Shown: one piece after another, positions 15,386 to 25,082 of the stretch | Layout: each line of letters starts with the position of its first letter | How positions within the stretch are numbered: the stretch's first letter is position 1 | NCBI GenBank assembly: GCA_016180845.1 | Contig: JACPAK010000003.1 | Span: 124,001-188,000 of the forward strand | DNA length: 64,000 bases | From: Deltaproteobacteria bacterium | GTDB taxonomy: Bacteria > UBA10199 > JACPAL01 | Direction: 5' to 3' | The notes under the pieces: generated by a model | What the model saw: the letters and a program-made list of their open reading frames with translations, nothing else | What the model was told of the DNA's origin: nothing | The model's database searches: none | Made by a program: the position numbers and the translations under genes

Positions 15386-18196
15386 CTAACGTCCGGTGCA
15401 ATTATCGTCTATATAATTGTCGAACCCTTCATTTCCCTGACCATAAAAGGAAATACACCCAAAACTACAAACCGCCGGAACCAACCATTCCTGATAGGCG
15501 AACCTATCGGAACCCAGGTATTGTATCTGAAAATAGCCGGGGATCTCCAAGTCGGGTAATCGGCAACAATCCCAAACTTCTGAACCATCCATAGGCCACC
15601 CACAGTATCCACGGAATCCACCGTCCTCACATGCCCGATTGAGTCCAACAGGATTGCAATTGGAATTGGATACCGACCCACAACATTCAGCCGGACCTAC
15701 AAAGGGATAGCATCCGTCCCACTCGTACCCCAGAAGCAATTCGTCGTAAGGAGTTTCTCCACCCGGACATCCAGCGCTTCCGCCCCCACCCCCTGATGCG
15801 GTTTCAACTTCCTCCTCTTCCGGTTCCGGCCTCTCCGACCGTTCCCAACCACATCCTCCCCTCCTCTCACACAGGTCATGACACCAGTCAGGCAAGACAG
15901 AGCCTCTATCACGCCATCGTTGACAGGATTCAGAGCAGTAAACGGCATCAACGTCAGAGCTTGTACAACGCTCAGTACAGAAACCCTGTTCGCCATGATC
16001 CCGCACACAAATTTCACCGCAGTATGAATGACCAGGGCGATCAAAACATAAGTCGGTACAGTAACTCTCCGAAGGATAGTAGGTCTCGCACGTTCCCCCA
16101 CAATACTCCCGACCCCTATCCCCCCGGCAGCGTGTGTTGCAGATCGACATCGAAGGGAAATCGTTGCAATAAGCGGCACAATAACCCTGACCGCCCGTAG
16201 ACTCACAGATCGGTCGACAAAATTCTGGAATCACCCCTGCCCCAGACGCCGATTCCTCCTGACAAAGACCATCACAAAAACTGGCACCTGGGTTTGTGGC
16301 ACATTCGGTCAATCGTCTCTCTCTTAACGCCGCCTCACAATTCAGATCGAGGTTTGAGAGGGAGCAGTTGTTGTCCAGATCATTGACCCGAAGTGGCTCG
16401 CAGAGCTCGAAGCTACGGTTCCAGCAGTATTGGTAGCATTCGGCAGGGATCACCGTCTCACCGGCCGTTCCTGTATGGATCTGATTGTAATAAAAATCGG
16501 TGATACAGGCACGTAGTTGTTCCTCATCACCGGACCAGGCGTCGGAGTTTGCCTCGCCCCCGATATTGTCGGGATCGTCCCAATTATAATCCTCCGGAGG
16601 CGCCTCTGCCGCGTCACCGGTCGTCCCGACCGGGCCACCGGTATCGGGACTCACCGCGAAGTTATGCGCGACGTGGGGGTGGACCGTCGCAGCCCTCGCG
16701 CTTAGCCCATTGTCGCCCGCCGCATAGGGGGACACCCCAGATAATCCAAAAGGACCTCCCATCATATAGAGATCATCTTCGAGGGTCTGGAGTGTGATAC
16801 CAAGCCTGCTCAGTGACTGTGTAAACGTTTGTGCTACGCAATCCACACAGGTATCACCAGTTGGGCTAGAACTACAGACAGGGCATTCAGCATAAAACTC
16901 CTCCTGTTGGACAATTGAAAGACTATCAAAAAAGAACTGAAAGAGATAATTCTCATACATACTTAAGCGCGCCAGCGAGGCGCTTCCATTTTGGAGATAT
17001 TGAAAAATTAATTCGCCTCGACTATGAGTTCTTCCAAATTGGCCACTCCTTTCTATGAATAGAAGCAAATCGGATTGTTGACGATCGGTTAAGAAGTGTT
17101 GAGCAATGGCCCCAATCAATTGTGCTGTTGCCTCGTTTTCATAGTTGATCACCGGATATCTTGAAAGCCTATTGTATCTAATAGGAATGGCATCGAAAAA
17201 AACAGGATTGTTGTACATCCCATTAACCCAATGATAGAGGATATGTCCCATCTCATGAGCACCATCAATCATCACGAAACCTCGTGAGAGTGTCTCACGG
17301 TCTGTGATCCTTAAATCCTGATTGAATTCGATCATATTAAGTGAATTAACCTGAGCGCCAGTGCAAAGAACACCTGCGGGAAGACCACGACAGGATGGAA
17401 CAGACCACCTTGGAAAGAAGTGATTTCCAGGATTGACCGTCGGGGGAGAGAGGAGATCGCAAAGCGGACCCCAACCACCGGGGCAAGTGGTCGTCTCGGT
17501 CGGATCGACGATAAAGGCGAAAAAAGAAACGGCATCGAGTGTGTCTTCCACGTACATCCGAAATTCAGAACCTGGCTCCCCCACCTGCCGTACATCCCCC
17601 ACCTCGATCGCCTCACTGATCCGATTCGCGAGCTCCTGGAAATAGGCACTAAAATCGGATCGTCGTGCCTCATCCCACTGGTCTGCCGTCGGTGAATCAT
17701 CCGTAACAGCGAATGCGGATGGGATCAGAAACTCGATCGGATCGGGCAGATCCAATTGACCGTACGTCCCATCCCCCTCTTCATCAAACATCTGTCTCCA
17801 ATTTCCACACCCCCCCGTCGGACCACCGGTCTGTATCTTTACCTCGTTCCATACCTCAGGTGAATAAACCTCCTTCGGATGCCTCATATGACAGCGCTTG
17901 TAGGTTATTTCCCCATCGACAACAGGCTCCTCTTCACAACAGAGATCGAGTGCCGACTTTCCCCAAAAGTTCGGCCCGCAGATGACACGGTGACACTCCC
18001 CACTCAGGACCGGATCGCTTATGTTCCGTGATCGTACCTCTTCGGTGTGGCAGCGTTCATTGGATTCTGAGACCAACCCGAGGCCTTCAGCAACCCGGCT
18101 CACCGCATCGCGCATATCGCCCATCGACGGGAGTGAATAGGCAGGAGCTGAAAGACCCAGCATCAACAGAACAAAAATGAGAGAAGCCTTCCTCAT
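15386..18196 (-). CDS. Large secreted Cys-rich protein with HExxH zinc-protease motif
   Basis: A 936-residue secreted protein. A signal peptide (residues 1-21, cleaved after APAYS) precedes a region with a zincin-type motif HEMGH (H314, E315, H318), inside a helix flanked by hydrophobic residues. About 35 residues on, ENEATAQLIG has acidic residues (E353, E355) that could be the third zinc ligand, as in gluzincins. The C-terminal third (about 600-936) is very Cys-rich, with short repeats of the form C-x3-C-x6-YC spaced like disulfide-rich modules. No family is recognised beyond these motifs. It is one base downstream of a homologous gene and shares its sigma-54 promoter. Proteolysis is inferred, not shown. 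Confidence 0.8.
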   Translation of the reverse strand: MRKASLIFVLLMLGLSAPAYSLPSMGDMRDAVSRVAEGLGLVSESNERCHTEEVRSRNISDPVLSGECHRVICGPNFWGKSALDLCCEEEPVVDGEITYKRCHMRHPKEVYSPEVWNEVKIQTGGPTGGCGNWRQMFDEEGDGTYGQLDLPDPIEFLIPSAFAVTDDSPTADQWDEARRSDFSAYFQELANRISEAIEVGDVRQVGEPGSEFRMYVEDTLDAVSFFAFIVDPTETTTCPGGWGPLCDLLSPPTVNPGNHFFPRWSVPSCRGLPAGVLCTGAQVNSLNMIEFNQDLRITDRETLSRGFVMIDGAHEMGHILYHWVNGMYNNPVFFDAIPIRYNRLSRYPVINYENEATAQLIGAIAQHFLTDRQQSDLLLFIERSGQFGRTHSRGELIFQYLQNGSASLARLSMYENYLFQFFFDSLSIVQQEEFYAECPVCSSSPTGDTCVDCVAQTFTQSLSRLGITLQTLEDDLYMMGGPFGLSGVSPYAAGDNGLSARAATVHPHVAHNFAVSPDTGGPVGTTGDAAEAPPEDYNWDDPDNIGGEANSDAWSGDEEQLRACITDFYYNQIHTGTAGETVIPAECYQYCWNRSFELCEPLRVNDLDNNCSLSNLDLNCEAALRERRLTECATNPGASFCDGLCQEESASGAGVIPEFCRPICESTGGQGYCAAYCNDFPSMSICNTRCRGDRGREYCGGTCETYYPSESYCTDLCFDRPGHSYCGEICVRDHGEQGFCTERCTSSDVDAVYCSESCQRWRDRGSVLPDWCHDLCERRGGCGWERSERPEPEEEEVETASGGGGGSAGCPGGETPYDELLLGYEWDGCYPFVGPAECCGSVSNSNCNPVGLNRACEDGGFRGYCGWPMDGSEVWDCCRLPDLEIPGYFQIQYLGSDRFAYQEWLVPAVCSFGCISFYGQGNEGFDNYIDDNCTGR

Positions 18197-18197
18197 C

Positions 18198-20462
18198 TTA
18201 TCTCCTCATCCCTCCTCGCCCCGCTGGATCTTGCGGCATTCTCTGCGGGACTGCCGGATTAACAATCGGTGCAGAACGGCCGGGGGTCATCGCCGGTGGT
18301 ACGGGCTCTATCTCTCGCATCCTCTGCATGAGGTCAGACGGCGTTGTGTCGAGAGACCGGCTATCTCGGGAGGACTCCTGTGGCGTCACAAAGCCTCCAC
18401 CAGAACCAGCAAGCGGGAGCGCAAACTCCCTCTCGACACCATTCAGTGTCATCAGTCTTGGATGACCCAGTGTCGGCCCCAACGCATGCCATCCGGCGAG
18501 CATTCTCGCATAGGTCGGATTTTGCTCCACAGAGAGCGTGCGTGAGATATTGAACATATTCGCACAAAATGAGCCGAGATAGGTCTCGTTATAACCACGA
18601 CAAACATTGGGATACGAAAACCTCATCCCGGCCGTCATTGCCGTCACCTCACCACCTGTCTCTGTGACCGAACGGATAAACTCCTTCTTCTGCATCGCGA
18701 ATTCATTGGGGCAATAACCAAGTTCGCAAAGTTGGTCATAAACAAGTGCCTGCGTGATCACAGCGATCTCCTCTTCATCGATAGACTCCGGTGATAGCGG
18801 CCAGTCATGCAGTCTGTTTCTGTCGAATTTCTCCAGATAATAGGCATGCACGAGCTGATGCGCGAGCAGTGAAACGATGACCGGGCTGTATCCATTGGAG
18901 GGGACCCTACCCCCGGTCCGAGACCTCAAATGCTCCTCAATGATCGGGAAATCCCTTGGACGTTCAATCAGATAACCTGATTTGCCGCCGCCCGATGAAC
19001 CGGACGTCGGTTCGACGACCTCAGTACTCTCTTCAACTATGATCTCATAACCGCGGTCAGTGCCATAAAGGGATTCGAAGAGACCACCGTCTGTTGAGGC
19101 GCCCATGATCCCATAAGAAGGACGACACGCATCGCCCGTTTCCTTGGGCCCAATGTTATAGAAAGGATGGGAGCCCATTGCCCTCTTGCTCTGACAGTCT
19201 CCACAAATCTCATGACTGAGACAGATCCTCTCCTCTTCCGGCTGAAATTCAATGAGAGACCCCTCGGCCGTCTGACAACATTTCATCTGAACAACATTCC
19301 CTTGAAACGCCTCCGCCCAAAAGCGGAGCTGGCTGCACCCCTGACCCGCTGCGCAATCCCCCGGGATCCGATCGAGCATCGTTCCCAGGATATTCCAGAT
19401 CGTCACGACGATCTCCCTTGTCTCCTTTTGGTTTGTATCCAGTGAGGCGTTATGAAGATCACCCAAGGCGCCACTCGCAATCTTTTCGGCTAATCCATTT
19501 CGCGCGAGGGCGAGCAAGGTCTTGTAGTGATCCTTACGCTCATCCTCCATCGTGTAGGGAGTTGGTGCGGAAGGGAGTCCTTGATGAAAGAGGGGGCTCT
19601 TGTAGCCGTTTTGCCCCGCAATCACGCCACAGGTAAAACCCCATTTGAGGTGCTGTTTGCTGTGGGGAATATCGAGGGAGGGATGGCCCGGATTGCGGGC
19701 CCCATATTCATGGTTTCTATCGGCAGACTCAACCCTCATGCCGAAACCTATGCCTGGAGATGCAGAGGCACTAGGGCTGTCATAGTCATGTAGCCATGAG
19801 GAGCAAGTGATCGGCTGCATCAGATAACGACTGAAGAGAAAGCCATGGTTATCATCGATAAAGTTTCTTCCTTGCCACCCCTCATGCCCCGATTCTCTCG
19901 GAGGAGTCGGATCTGAGGTAGAGACGACCGGGTTCTCCTGGTAAATGGTGTCATCCCATACCTTCTTCGCCCCCCACTGATGGCAGTTCGTCGCATGCGT
20001 CGGAACACCAACAACATAACAGGTATCGCTCGCGAGGATTTCACCACAGACCCCCTCCGACTGACAGCGATCGTTGATCAGGTAAAATTGATAGGTCCCC
20101 TCGTTCGAACCATTGCGATTATTCGGGTTTGCATCACCCAGAGGAAGTCCGGTCAATTGTTTGTACGCAATCGCCTCATCAGTCCCGCTACAAAAATAGG
20201 CGTCTGACGTACCGTTACCGATCCCATAGTTCAACGCCGGTCCGTTCGGGGGACCGATCGGCTTGATCTCAAATTGAAGACCCGGACGCTGGTTGTATCT
20301 CGTCGATGCCGGGCTTGGCGAATCGACGGTTGTCTCCCGCATTCTCTGCTGCATCCCTCGTGACGGGTTTGAAATGACAGGTGGTGGGGCAGAGGCATCA
20401 CGCTCCGGGATCAAGAAACCAGAGAAGAGGACCAACAGAAGGATTGGAAGTCGTCTCAACAT
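18198..20462 (-). CDS. Secreted Cys-containing protein, putative pseudoprotease homologue
   Basis: A 754-residue protein with a signal peptide (MLRRLPILLLVLFSGFL) and Pro-rich ends that share a QRMRE motif. At about residue 534 it has HQLVH in the sequence context LLAHQLVHAYYL, with DEEEIAVITQALV about 35-40 residues later. This matches the zinc site of the next gene (HEMGH, then ENEATAQ), but the catalytic Glu is replaced by Gln. It may therefore bind zinc without cleaving, or be inactive. SD AGAAGG is seen before the ATG, and a strong -24/-12 promoter lies at 20482-20497. It is the first gene of the operon 20462 to 14928. Export is well supported; function unknown. Confidence 0.75.
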   Translation of the reverse strand: MLRRLPILLLVLFSGFLIPERDASAPPPVISNPSRGMQQRMRETTVDSPSPASTRYNQRPGLQFEIKPIGPPNGPALNYGIGNGTSDAYFCSGTDEAIAYKQLTGLPLGDANPNNRNGSNEGTYQFYLINDRCQSEGVCGEILASDTCYVVGVPTHATNCHQWGAKKVWDDTIYQENPVVSTSDPTPPRESGHEGWQGRNFIDDNHGFLFSRYLMQPITCSSWLHDYDSPSASASPGIGFGMRVESADRNHEYGARNPGHPSLDIPHSKQHLKWGFTCGVIAGQNGYKSPLFHQGLPSAPTPYTMEDERKDHYKTLLALARNGLAEKIASGALGDLHNASLDTNQKETREIVVTIWNILGTMLDRIPGDCAAGQGCSQLRFWAEAFQGNVVQMKCCQTAEGSLIEFQPEEERICLSHEICGDCQSKRAMGSHPFYNIGPKETGDACRPSYGIMGASTDGGLFESLYGTDRGYEIIVEESTEVVEPTSGSSGGGKSGYLIERPRDFPIIEEHLRSRTGGRVPSNGYSPVIVSLLAHQLVHAYYLEKFDRNRLHDWPLSPESIDEEEIAVITQALVYDQLCELGYCPNEFAMQKKEFIRSVTETGGEVTAMTAGMRFSYPNVCRGYNETYLGSFCANMFNISRTLSVEQNPTYARMLAGWHALGPTLGHPRLMTLNGVEREFALPLAGSGGGFVTPQESSRDSRSLDTTPSDLMQRMREIEPVPPAMTPGRSAPIVNPAVPQRMPQDPAGRGGMRR

Positions 20463-20481
20463 CAGTGCCTTCTTTTATTTG

Positions 20482-20497
20482 TGCAATAGCGATGCCA
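20482..20497 (-). promoter_or_regulatory. Sigma-54 (-24/-12) promoter of the secreted-protease operon
   Basis: On the minus strand: TGGCATC, GCTA, TTGCA, a near-perfect match to TGGCACG-N4-TTGCW. The transcript would start about 12 bases later, about ten bases before the ATG at 20462, with AGAAGG in between. The dyad at 20571-20597 sits about 100 bases upstream. Confidence 0.72.
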
Positions 20498-20570
20498 GGC
20501 TCACATTAACATATTCGTATAACTATTTGAAATACTTTGCATTAATAAATCCTGTTCGTTGAACCAATTA

Positions 20571-20597
20571 TCAATATGATAATTTTTATCGTATTGA
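20571..20597. promoter_or_regulatory. Dyad, probable activator-binding (enhancer) site
   Basis: Arms TCAATATGATAA and TTATCGTATTGA (11 of 12 pairing) are separated by TTT. The same arrangement recurs at 52218-52243, also about 95 bases from a -24/-12 motif. Confidence 0.6.
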
Positions 20598-20641
20598 GAA
20601 AAGGTGAAATTTTGGAGCAACCTTTTATCAAGCAGGTCGAC

Positions 20642-20660
20642 GCCCCCGATAGAAGGGGGC
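20642..20660 (+). promoter_or_regulatory. Leader hairpin covering the ribosome site of the 20665 gene
   Basis: GCCCCC, seven-base loop GATAGAA, GGGGGC. The right arm is the G-rich ribosome-binding site, four bases before the ATG, so folding would hide it. Translational control is inferred. Confidence 0.45.
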
Positions 20661-20664
20661 AAGA

Positions 20665-22104
20665 ATGGGGGTCTGGCTCCGAACCGTTCCTTTTTTGGCA
20701 CTCGTCGGTTGTGCTGCACACACCTTCTCGCGAACGAGAGATCAAAAGCCTGTTCCTCCTAATCCACCAAGAACACCTGACCCGAAAGAAACAATTAACC
20801 ACTTAAAACAGCTCCTCCAGACCGATACGACGGCGGGACTCAATCTCCTCCTCTCTGAAGTTCAAAAATTCCCCCGCCCAACACTCCCAGGCGATCTGAT
20901 GACATTGATTGATGAACATCAGGGAGACCTCGTTTTGTTCAGTATCACACAGGACCCTGATCATCTCCAAAACGTGAAGCCCCGGCTCCGACTCATTCTA
21001 CTGACACGAAAGGCGATGATTGATTACATGACCACGGCTGAAGCGGAAGCGCTCGAAATTGTGCCGCCGGAGGTCCGTAAAGAAATTGAGAGATCGAGGG
21101 TTTTCCTCTCCGAATATTTTGTCACAAACGATCCTCAACTCCTCGAGCGGATGTCCCCATCGGTCAAAGAGGCGATTATCTATGGCGATCTGATCATGAA
21201 TTATGCCGTGATGGACAATTCTCCCCCTTATGACACGCTCCCTCCTGCCTTGAGGCAGGTGATCGAAGAAAATCGTCAGTCTCTCCTCACCTACATCATG
21301 CTGGCCGACAAGATCCCCTTTCCGCCAGACTTTCTGCTCAATCTTTCGCTCCGCATCATGCATCTTTACTCACCTCAGCAACGAAATGATCTCCTCGAAT
21401 CGTCGGCAAGACATTACCGACATCAACATCAATGTTTCCGCATGGACGATCATCCCGTTCTCCAAACAAGATCTCTTCTCCCTTTTCTCCCTGTTTTTCT
21501 GATTGCAGGACTCCAAGGGGGCGGCTGTTCCAGCGAGAATATTGAATCGATACTGACGGACTACACCTTTCGCCGGAGTCGGATCGATGGTCACTTGGTC
21601 AATGAAATTGCAAAAAGCAGGGACCGGTGGCCCAACACGCCGGAGTTTGCCACTAAATTCATGAAGGCGGTAAAACTCTCAAAAGACCACACACGGGAGG
21701 TCGAGGAGACTGTTCGTTACCTGTTTGAATCAATACCCGATCAGGTCGTCGCCGAAAGGTCTGCGATCCCGATTGGATTTTATGCCTCGGCCCATGCCTT
21801 TGTTTGGCTCCTCAACTTGGTCCCTCTGGAAGAGAAGCGGGCGTTCATCGAAAAAAGTCTCGAGGCGAAACCAAACTTCGCACTGGCACTGTATGAATCG
21901 GCAAGGCGAACGATCGAAAATCTCCCTGATGCGGATCGTAAGGCACTCGAACAGGTGCGCGAGAGGCTCCTCGAACATGACCGCACCACAGAACCAAAAG
22001 GCTCACGCACCAAGCATGCCGAGATGATTCGGGAACTGGATGATGCGGTCCAGAGGGCTCTGGAACCACTTGAACCGCTTATGTATCCTCCAAGAAAACA
22101 ATGA
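20665..22104 (+). CDS. Lipoprotein of unknown function, paralogue of the 22147 gene
   Basis: A 479-residue lipoprotein; the lipobox is LVGC with Cys at residue 16, followed by a Pro-rich linker (KPVPPNPPRTPDP). The rest is predicted largely helical, with repeated LLxx/EE patterns. It shares with the next gene the blocks SARHYRHQHQCF / AARHWGQRKECF and GLQGGGCS / GLEGGGCS (a pair of Cys that may bond), and a C-terminal EEKRAFIEKSLEAKP region. It is transcribed divergently from the secreted protease operon, with a hairpin masking its ribosome site. No known domain recognised; outer- or inner-membrane anchoring depends on residues after Cys (Ala-Ala suggests the outer membrane). Confidence 0.78.
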   Translation: MGVWLRTVPFLALVGCAAHTFSRTRDQKPVPPNPPRTPDPKETINHLKQLLQTDTTAGLNLLLSEVQKFPRPTLPGDLMTLIDEHQGDLVLFSITQDPDHLQNVKPRLRLILLTRKAMIDYMTTAEAEALEIVPPEVRKEIERSRVFLSEYFVTNDPQLLERMSPSVKEAIIYGDLIMNYAVMDNSPPYDTLPPALRQVIEENRQSLLTYIMLADKIPFPPDFLLNLSLRIMHLYSPQQRNDLLESSARHYRHQHQCFRMDDHPVLQTRSLLPFLPVFLIAGLQGGGCSSENIESILTDYTFRRSRIDGHLVNEIAKSRDRWPNTPEFATKFMKAVKLSKDHTREVEETVRYLFESIPDQVVAERSAIPIGFYASAHAFVWLLNLVPLEEKRAFIEKSLEAKPNFALALYESARRTIENLPDADRKALEQVRERLLEHDRTTEPKGSRTKHAEMIRELDDAVQRALEPLEPLMYPPRKQ

Positions 22105-22146
22105 GTTAAGCCGCAACCTTTCTTCATTCTCATCGATAACCTTAAT

Positions 22147-23349
22147 ATGAATATAAACTGGATTCGTGCAGCATTACCGCTCCTGTTGGCATCGACCGGT
22201 TGTGCCCTCAATCAATGGGCACAAAAATCTGACGAAAAAAGGCCAACCCCGCCTCCAAAAGGAAAAGATCTCATTAATCAGGAGACGATTCTCCAAGAAG
22301 TTGCACCACGTCTCTCCGAACCGCAAAAAGCCCTCGTTGCTGCAACGATGCATGAGCTCTCCCAGACAGCCTGTCAATCTGGGAATAGGCCTGATTGCCT
22401 GACAAGCGAGGAAGGTCTCCAGAATTGGAATCGACTGATCCGTGAGGTCCCGGAGGCCGGCATTCCACTCTTTTTAGCGAGACTTGCAAGACCGCAAAAT
22501 GGCGAAAAAGAATCTCTTCAGGCAGTTCTCTTGCATAACCACGAAGAGATCTACCAATATGCGATCCTCTACGACAGGATCCCCCTCTCCGCACATGCTT
22601 TTTTTGACAGCGCCATGGCGATCTCTAATTTCTATAAGGATAGTGAAAAGGACAAATCCCTCTTTATCTCTGCCGCAAGACATTGGGGCCAGAGAAAGGA
22701 ATGCTTCACAACATATGACATGGGTGAAGTCGCCATGATGATTGGCAGTCGTCGATACATCGCCTATTTTGTCAGTCAGGGGCTTGAAGGGGGTGGTTGC
22801 TCGCCCACAGAGACGATCGCTATCCTTTCAAATTATGACTTTAGTGGCAAACCCCATGAATACAATCTTCTCACTGCAGCAATTAAAAACCGTGATCAGT
22901 GGCCCGATTCAGCGACGTTCCGGGTAAATATCATGAGGGGCGTTCTTTATGCGGGTATTTATACTTCGGAGGCCCGTGCCGGCGTCACTAAAATCCTGGA
23001 TGATTCGGGAGAGAATCTCGACTCCCTGGACCCCCAACAAGTCGGATTCGAGGTCTCAACTGGCCTCTTTGCCTTTGCCTGGCTCTTTGGGAGCCTTCCC
23101 GAGGAGGAGAAAAAAACATTCCTTGAATCAATGATCACACAAAAGCCGCTCTTCGGTCTCGCCTTTCTGGAAATGGCCAAACCATTTTTGGGAACCTTGT
23201 CCGCCCCTGTTCAAGAGAGATTCGAGGCCGATAAAAACAGGCTCGAGACAACGGACACCGATGGCAAACGAGTCGCCATCAGATCCGTGGCTACTCGTTT
23301 CGTCAGAGATATGCAAAACCTGCGACAGCTTCTGCAGAGGGGTCCGTAA
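22147..23349 (+). CDS. Lipoprotein of unknown function, paralogue of the 20665 gene
   Basis: A 400-residue lipoprotein with lipobox STGC (Cys at residue 19), then a short Pro-rich tether and a helical domain. It is collinear with the preceding lipoprotein through GLEGGGCSPTETIAILSNYDF and the C-terminal block LPEEEKKTFLESMITQKP. It also shares RDQWPDSATF with the 14035 protein. The 42-base gap and same strand suggest one transcript. Cys residues in KECF and GGGCS are conserved across the pair. Its clustering with secreted proteases suggests a shared surface complex, but that is inference. Confidence 0.78.
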   Translation: MNINWIRAALPLLLASTGCALNQWAQKSDEKRPTPPPKGKDLINQETILQEVAPRLSEPQKALVAATMHELSQTACQSGNRPDCLTSEEGLQNWNRLIREVPEAGIPLFLARLARPQNGEKESLQAVLLHNHEEIYQYAILYDRIPLSAHAFFDSAMAISNFYKDSEKDKSLFISAARHWGQRKECFTTYDMGEVAMMIGSRRYIAYFVSQGLEGGGCSPTETIAILSNYDFSGKPHEYNLLTAAIKNRDQWPDSATFRVNIMRGVLYAGIYTSEARAGVTKILDDSGENLDSLDPQQVGFEVSTGLFAFAWLFGSLPEEEKKTFLESMITQKPLFGLAFLEMAKPFLGTLSAPVQERFEADKNRLETTDTDGKRVAIRSVATRFVRDMQNLRQLLQRGP

Positions 23350-23394
23350 TTTATCCCCTTCCCTTCATGATGAAATAAGTTATAGCGAAACGAC

Positions 23395-24267
23395 ATGAGC
23401 CCCCTTCTTGGAGCCCACATGAGTATCGCCGGAGGGATCGAGCTCGCCCCGGAGCGGGGGGGGGCGATCGGCTGCGAGATCATCCAGCTCTTTACAAAAT
23501 CATCGAATCAATGGGCCGCAAAACCTCTGACCGACAAGGAGTGTGAGGCGTTTCGCAAAAATATGGACCGTTACAAGATCCGAACGGCGTTTGCGCATGA
23601 CTCCTATCTCATTAACCTTGGTTCCCCCGACAAGGCGCTGAACAAGAAATCTTTTGAAGCCTTCCTGCATGAGCATGAAAGGGCGGAGGCGCTCGGACTG
23701 ATGGCGCTCGTCTTTCATCCCGGATCCCACACCACCAAAGAACATAAGGTCAGTCTTGAGAAGACGGAGGATGATTGTCTCAAGAGGATCGCCGATGCGG
23801 TCAACACGATGCACCAAAAAACAAAGGGGTATAAACTGCTCACCTGTTTTGAAAATGCGGCGGGACAAGGAACGAACGTCGGCTATCGATTCGAGCATCT
23901 CGCGCGACTGATCGAGTTGACCGAAGATAAAAAACGGGTCGGCATCTGCCTCGACACCCAACATGCGTTTGCCGCCGGTTATGACTTAAGGACCGAAGAG
24001 GGGTATAAAAAGGTCTTCGATCAGTTTGACAAGATTGTCGGGATCAGTTGGCTCAAATGCTTTCATTTAAATGATTCGAAAAAAGGTCTCGGCTCCCGTG
24101 TCGATCGGCATGAGCATATTGGAAAAGGAGAGATAGGACTGACCGCCTTTCGTTGCCTGATGAACGACCCACGGTTCAAGAATCACCCGATGTCACTGGA
24201 GACCCCGAAAGGGCCGAATCTCAAAGAGGACATTGAAAATCTGGCCCTCTTGAGAAAGTTAAGTTGA
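23395..24267 (+). CDS. nfo: Endonuclease IV (AP endonuclease)
   Basis: A 290-residue TIM-barrel AP endonuclease for base-excision repair, near the family length of about 285. Zinc-ligand motifs are all present: GAHMSIAGG, FHPGSH, ENAAGQG, CLDTQHAFAAGYD, FHLNDSKKGLGSR and DRHEHIGKGEIG. Ribosome site weak. It follows the lipoprotein pair by 45 bases but is unrelated in function. Activity is confidently predicted. Confidence 0.97.
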   Translation: MSPLLGAHMSIAGGIELAPERGGAIGCEIIQLFTKSSNQWAAKPLTDKECEAFRKNMDRYKIRTAFAHDSYLINLGSPDKALNKKSFEAFLHEHERAEALGLMALVFHPGSHTTKEHKVSLEKTEDDCLKRIADAVNTMHQKTKGYKLLTCFENAAGQGTNVGYRFEHLARLIELTEDKKRVGICLDTQHAFAAGYDLRTEEGYKKVFDQFDKIVGISWLKCFHLNDSKKGLGSRVDRHEHIGKGEIGLTAFRCLMNDPRFKNHPMSLETPKGPNLKEDIENLALLRKLS

Positions 24268-24339
24268 ACTAATACAAATAATGGCTATATTTGTATGCAT
24301 TTCTCTGACAACTTTTCCAATACAGCTCCGATAATCAGG

Positions 24340-24357
24340 TTAGAACGTCAGTTCTAA
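24340..24357. other. Perfect 7-bp inverted repeat after nfo
   Basis: TTAGAAC, GTCA, GTTCTAA, followed by a T-rich stretch. It could be a weak transcription terminator for nfo or an operator for the 24411 gene; the sequence cannot decide. Confidence 0.4.
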
Positions 24358-24410
24358 AAGAGGATTTGTTGTTTTCATGAAGTAGAAATACAAGTGAAGG
24401 AGTAATGGGA

Positions 24411-25022
24411 ATGAATTTGGCTTTTAGCTATCTTGTTAGAGGTGCAGAATGTCTTCTGAGAGGCAACGCTGTTACTGGAAGTGCAGCGGTCCGCTTGAAC
24501 GGATTGATTGCCGGCGCCAGGACTGGTTCTATCAGATCTGCAAGGGATTTTGCCGGACAATTAAGCAGATCAGGATATCTTGGAAAACTACCTCCTGGTT
24601 CATTGTTGGAGCAAATAGTGGGACCTGTTAGCCAACCCGCTTCGGTTGCCAATGGCGTAAGACGGGCAGAAGCAATCATTGTTGCAAGACGAGCAAGCGA
24701 CCTGTCGGCTATTCTTGACTCCCAATTTGTCGATGAAAGCGTGGAGACTGTTTTTTTTCGAGGGCTTGTTCGTCATTCAGCTGAACTCCAGGGGTATAGG
24801 GGCTCAATTTTTGTAAATGGGGAAAAAGCAGCGCAAAGGCTATTCGAGTTAGAGAATCCTCGAACTTTGCCTCGTCGTCTCCCTTCTATGCGACCTATTT
24901 ACTCCCATTTTCTCGATCTACGTCGTGAAGAGCAGCAACGCTATCGCGACCGAATTGGTCGATTAGCACTCAAACTAAACGACGCGCTTGAAGAGCGAGG
25001 ACACACGCGCTTTATTTCTTAA
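24411..25022 (+). CDS. Hypothetical protein
   Basis: A 203-residue protein, not recognised. Basic and Arg/Ala-rich, with no signal peptide or clear membrane segment; the C-terminal half is helical and charged (LRREEQQRYRDRIGRLALKL). The ATG at 24411 is preferred over 24405, because GAAGGAG is eight bases from the former and only two from the latter. It is followed by another unknown gene on the same strand. The coding call rests on length, a good ribosome site and lack of a better competing frame. Confidence 0.55.
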   Translation: MNLAFSYLVRGAECLLRGNAVTGSAAVRLNGLIAGARTGSIRSARDFAGQLSRSGYLGKLPPGSLLEQIVGPVSQPASVANGVRRAEAIIVARRASDLSAILDSQFVDESVETVFFRGLVRHSAELQGYRGSIFVNGEKAAQRLFELENPRTLPRRLPSMRPIYSHFLDLRREEQQRYRDRIGRLALKLNDALEERGHTRFIS

Positions 25023-25082
25023 TTTTTTTTAGCTAACAGGCTCTTCTTCGCTCAGCTCTTTTCCCTGCCCAACCAATTTTTA

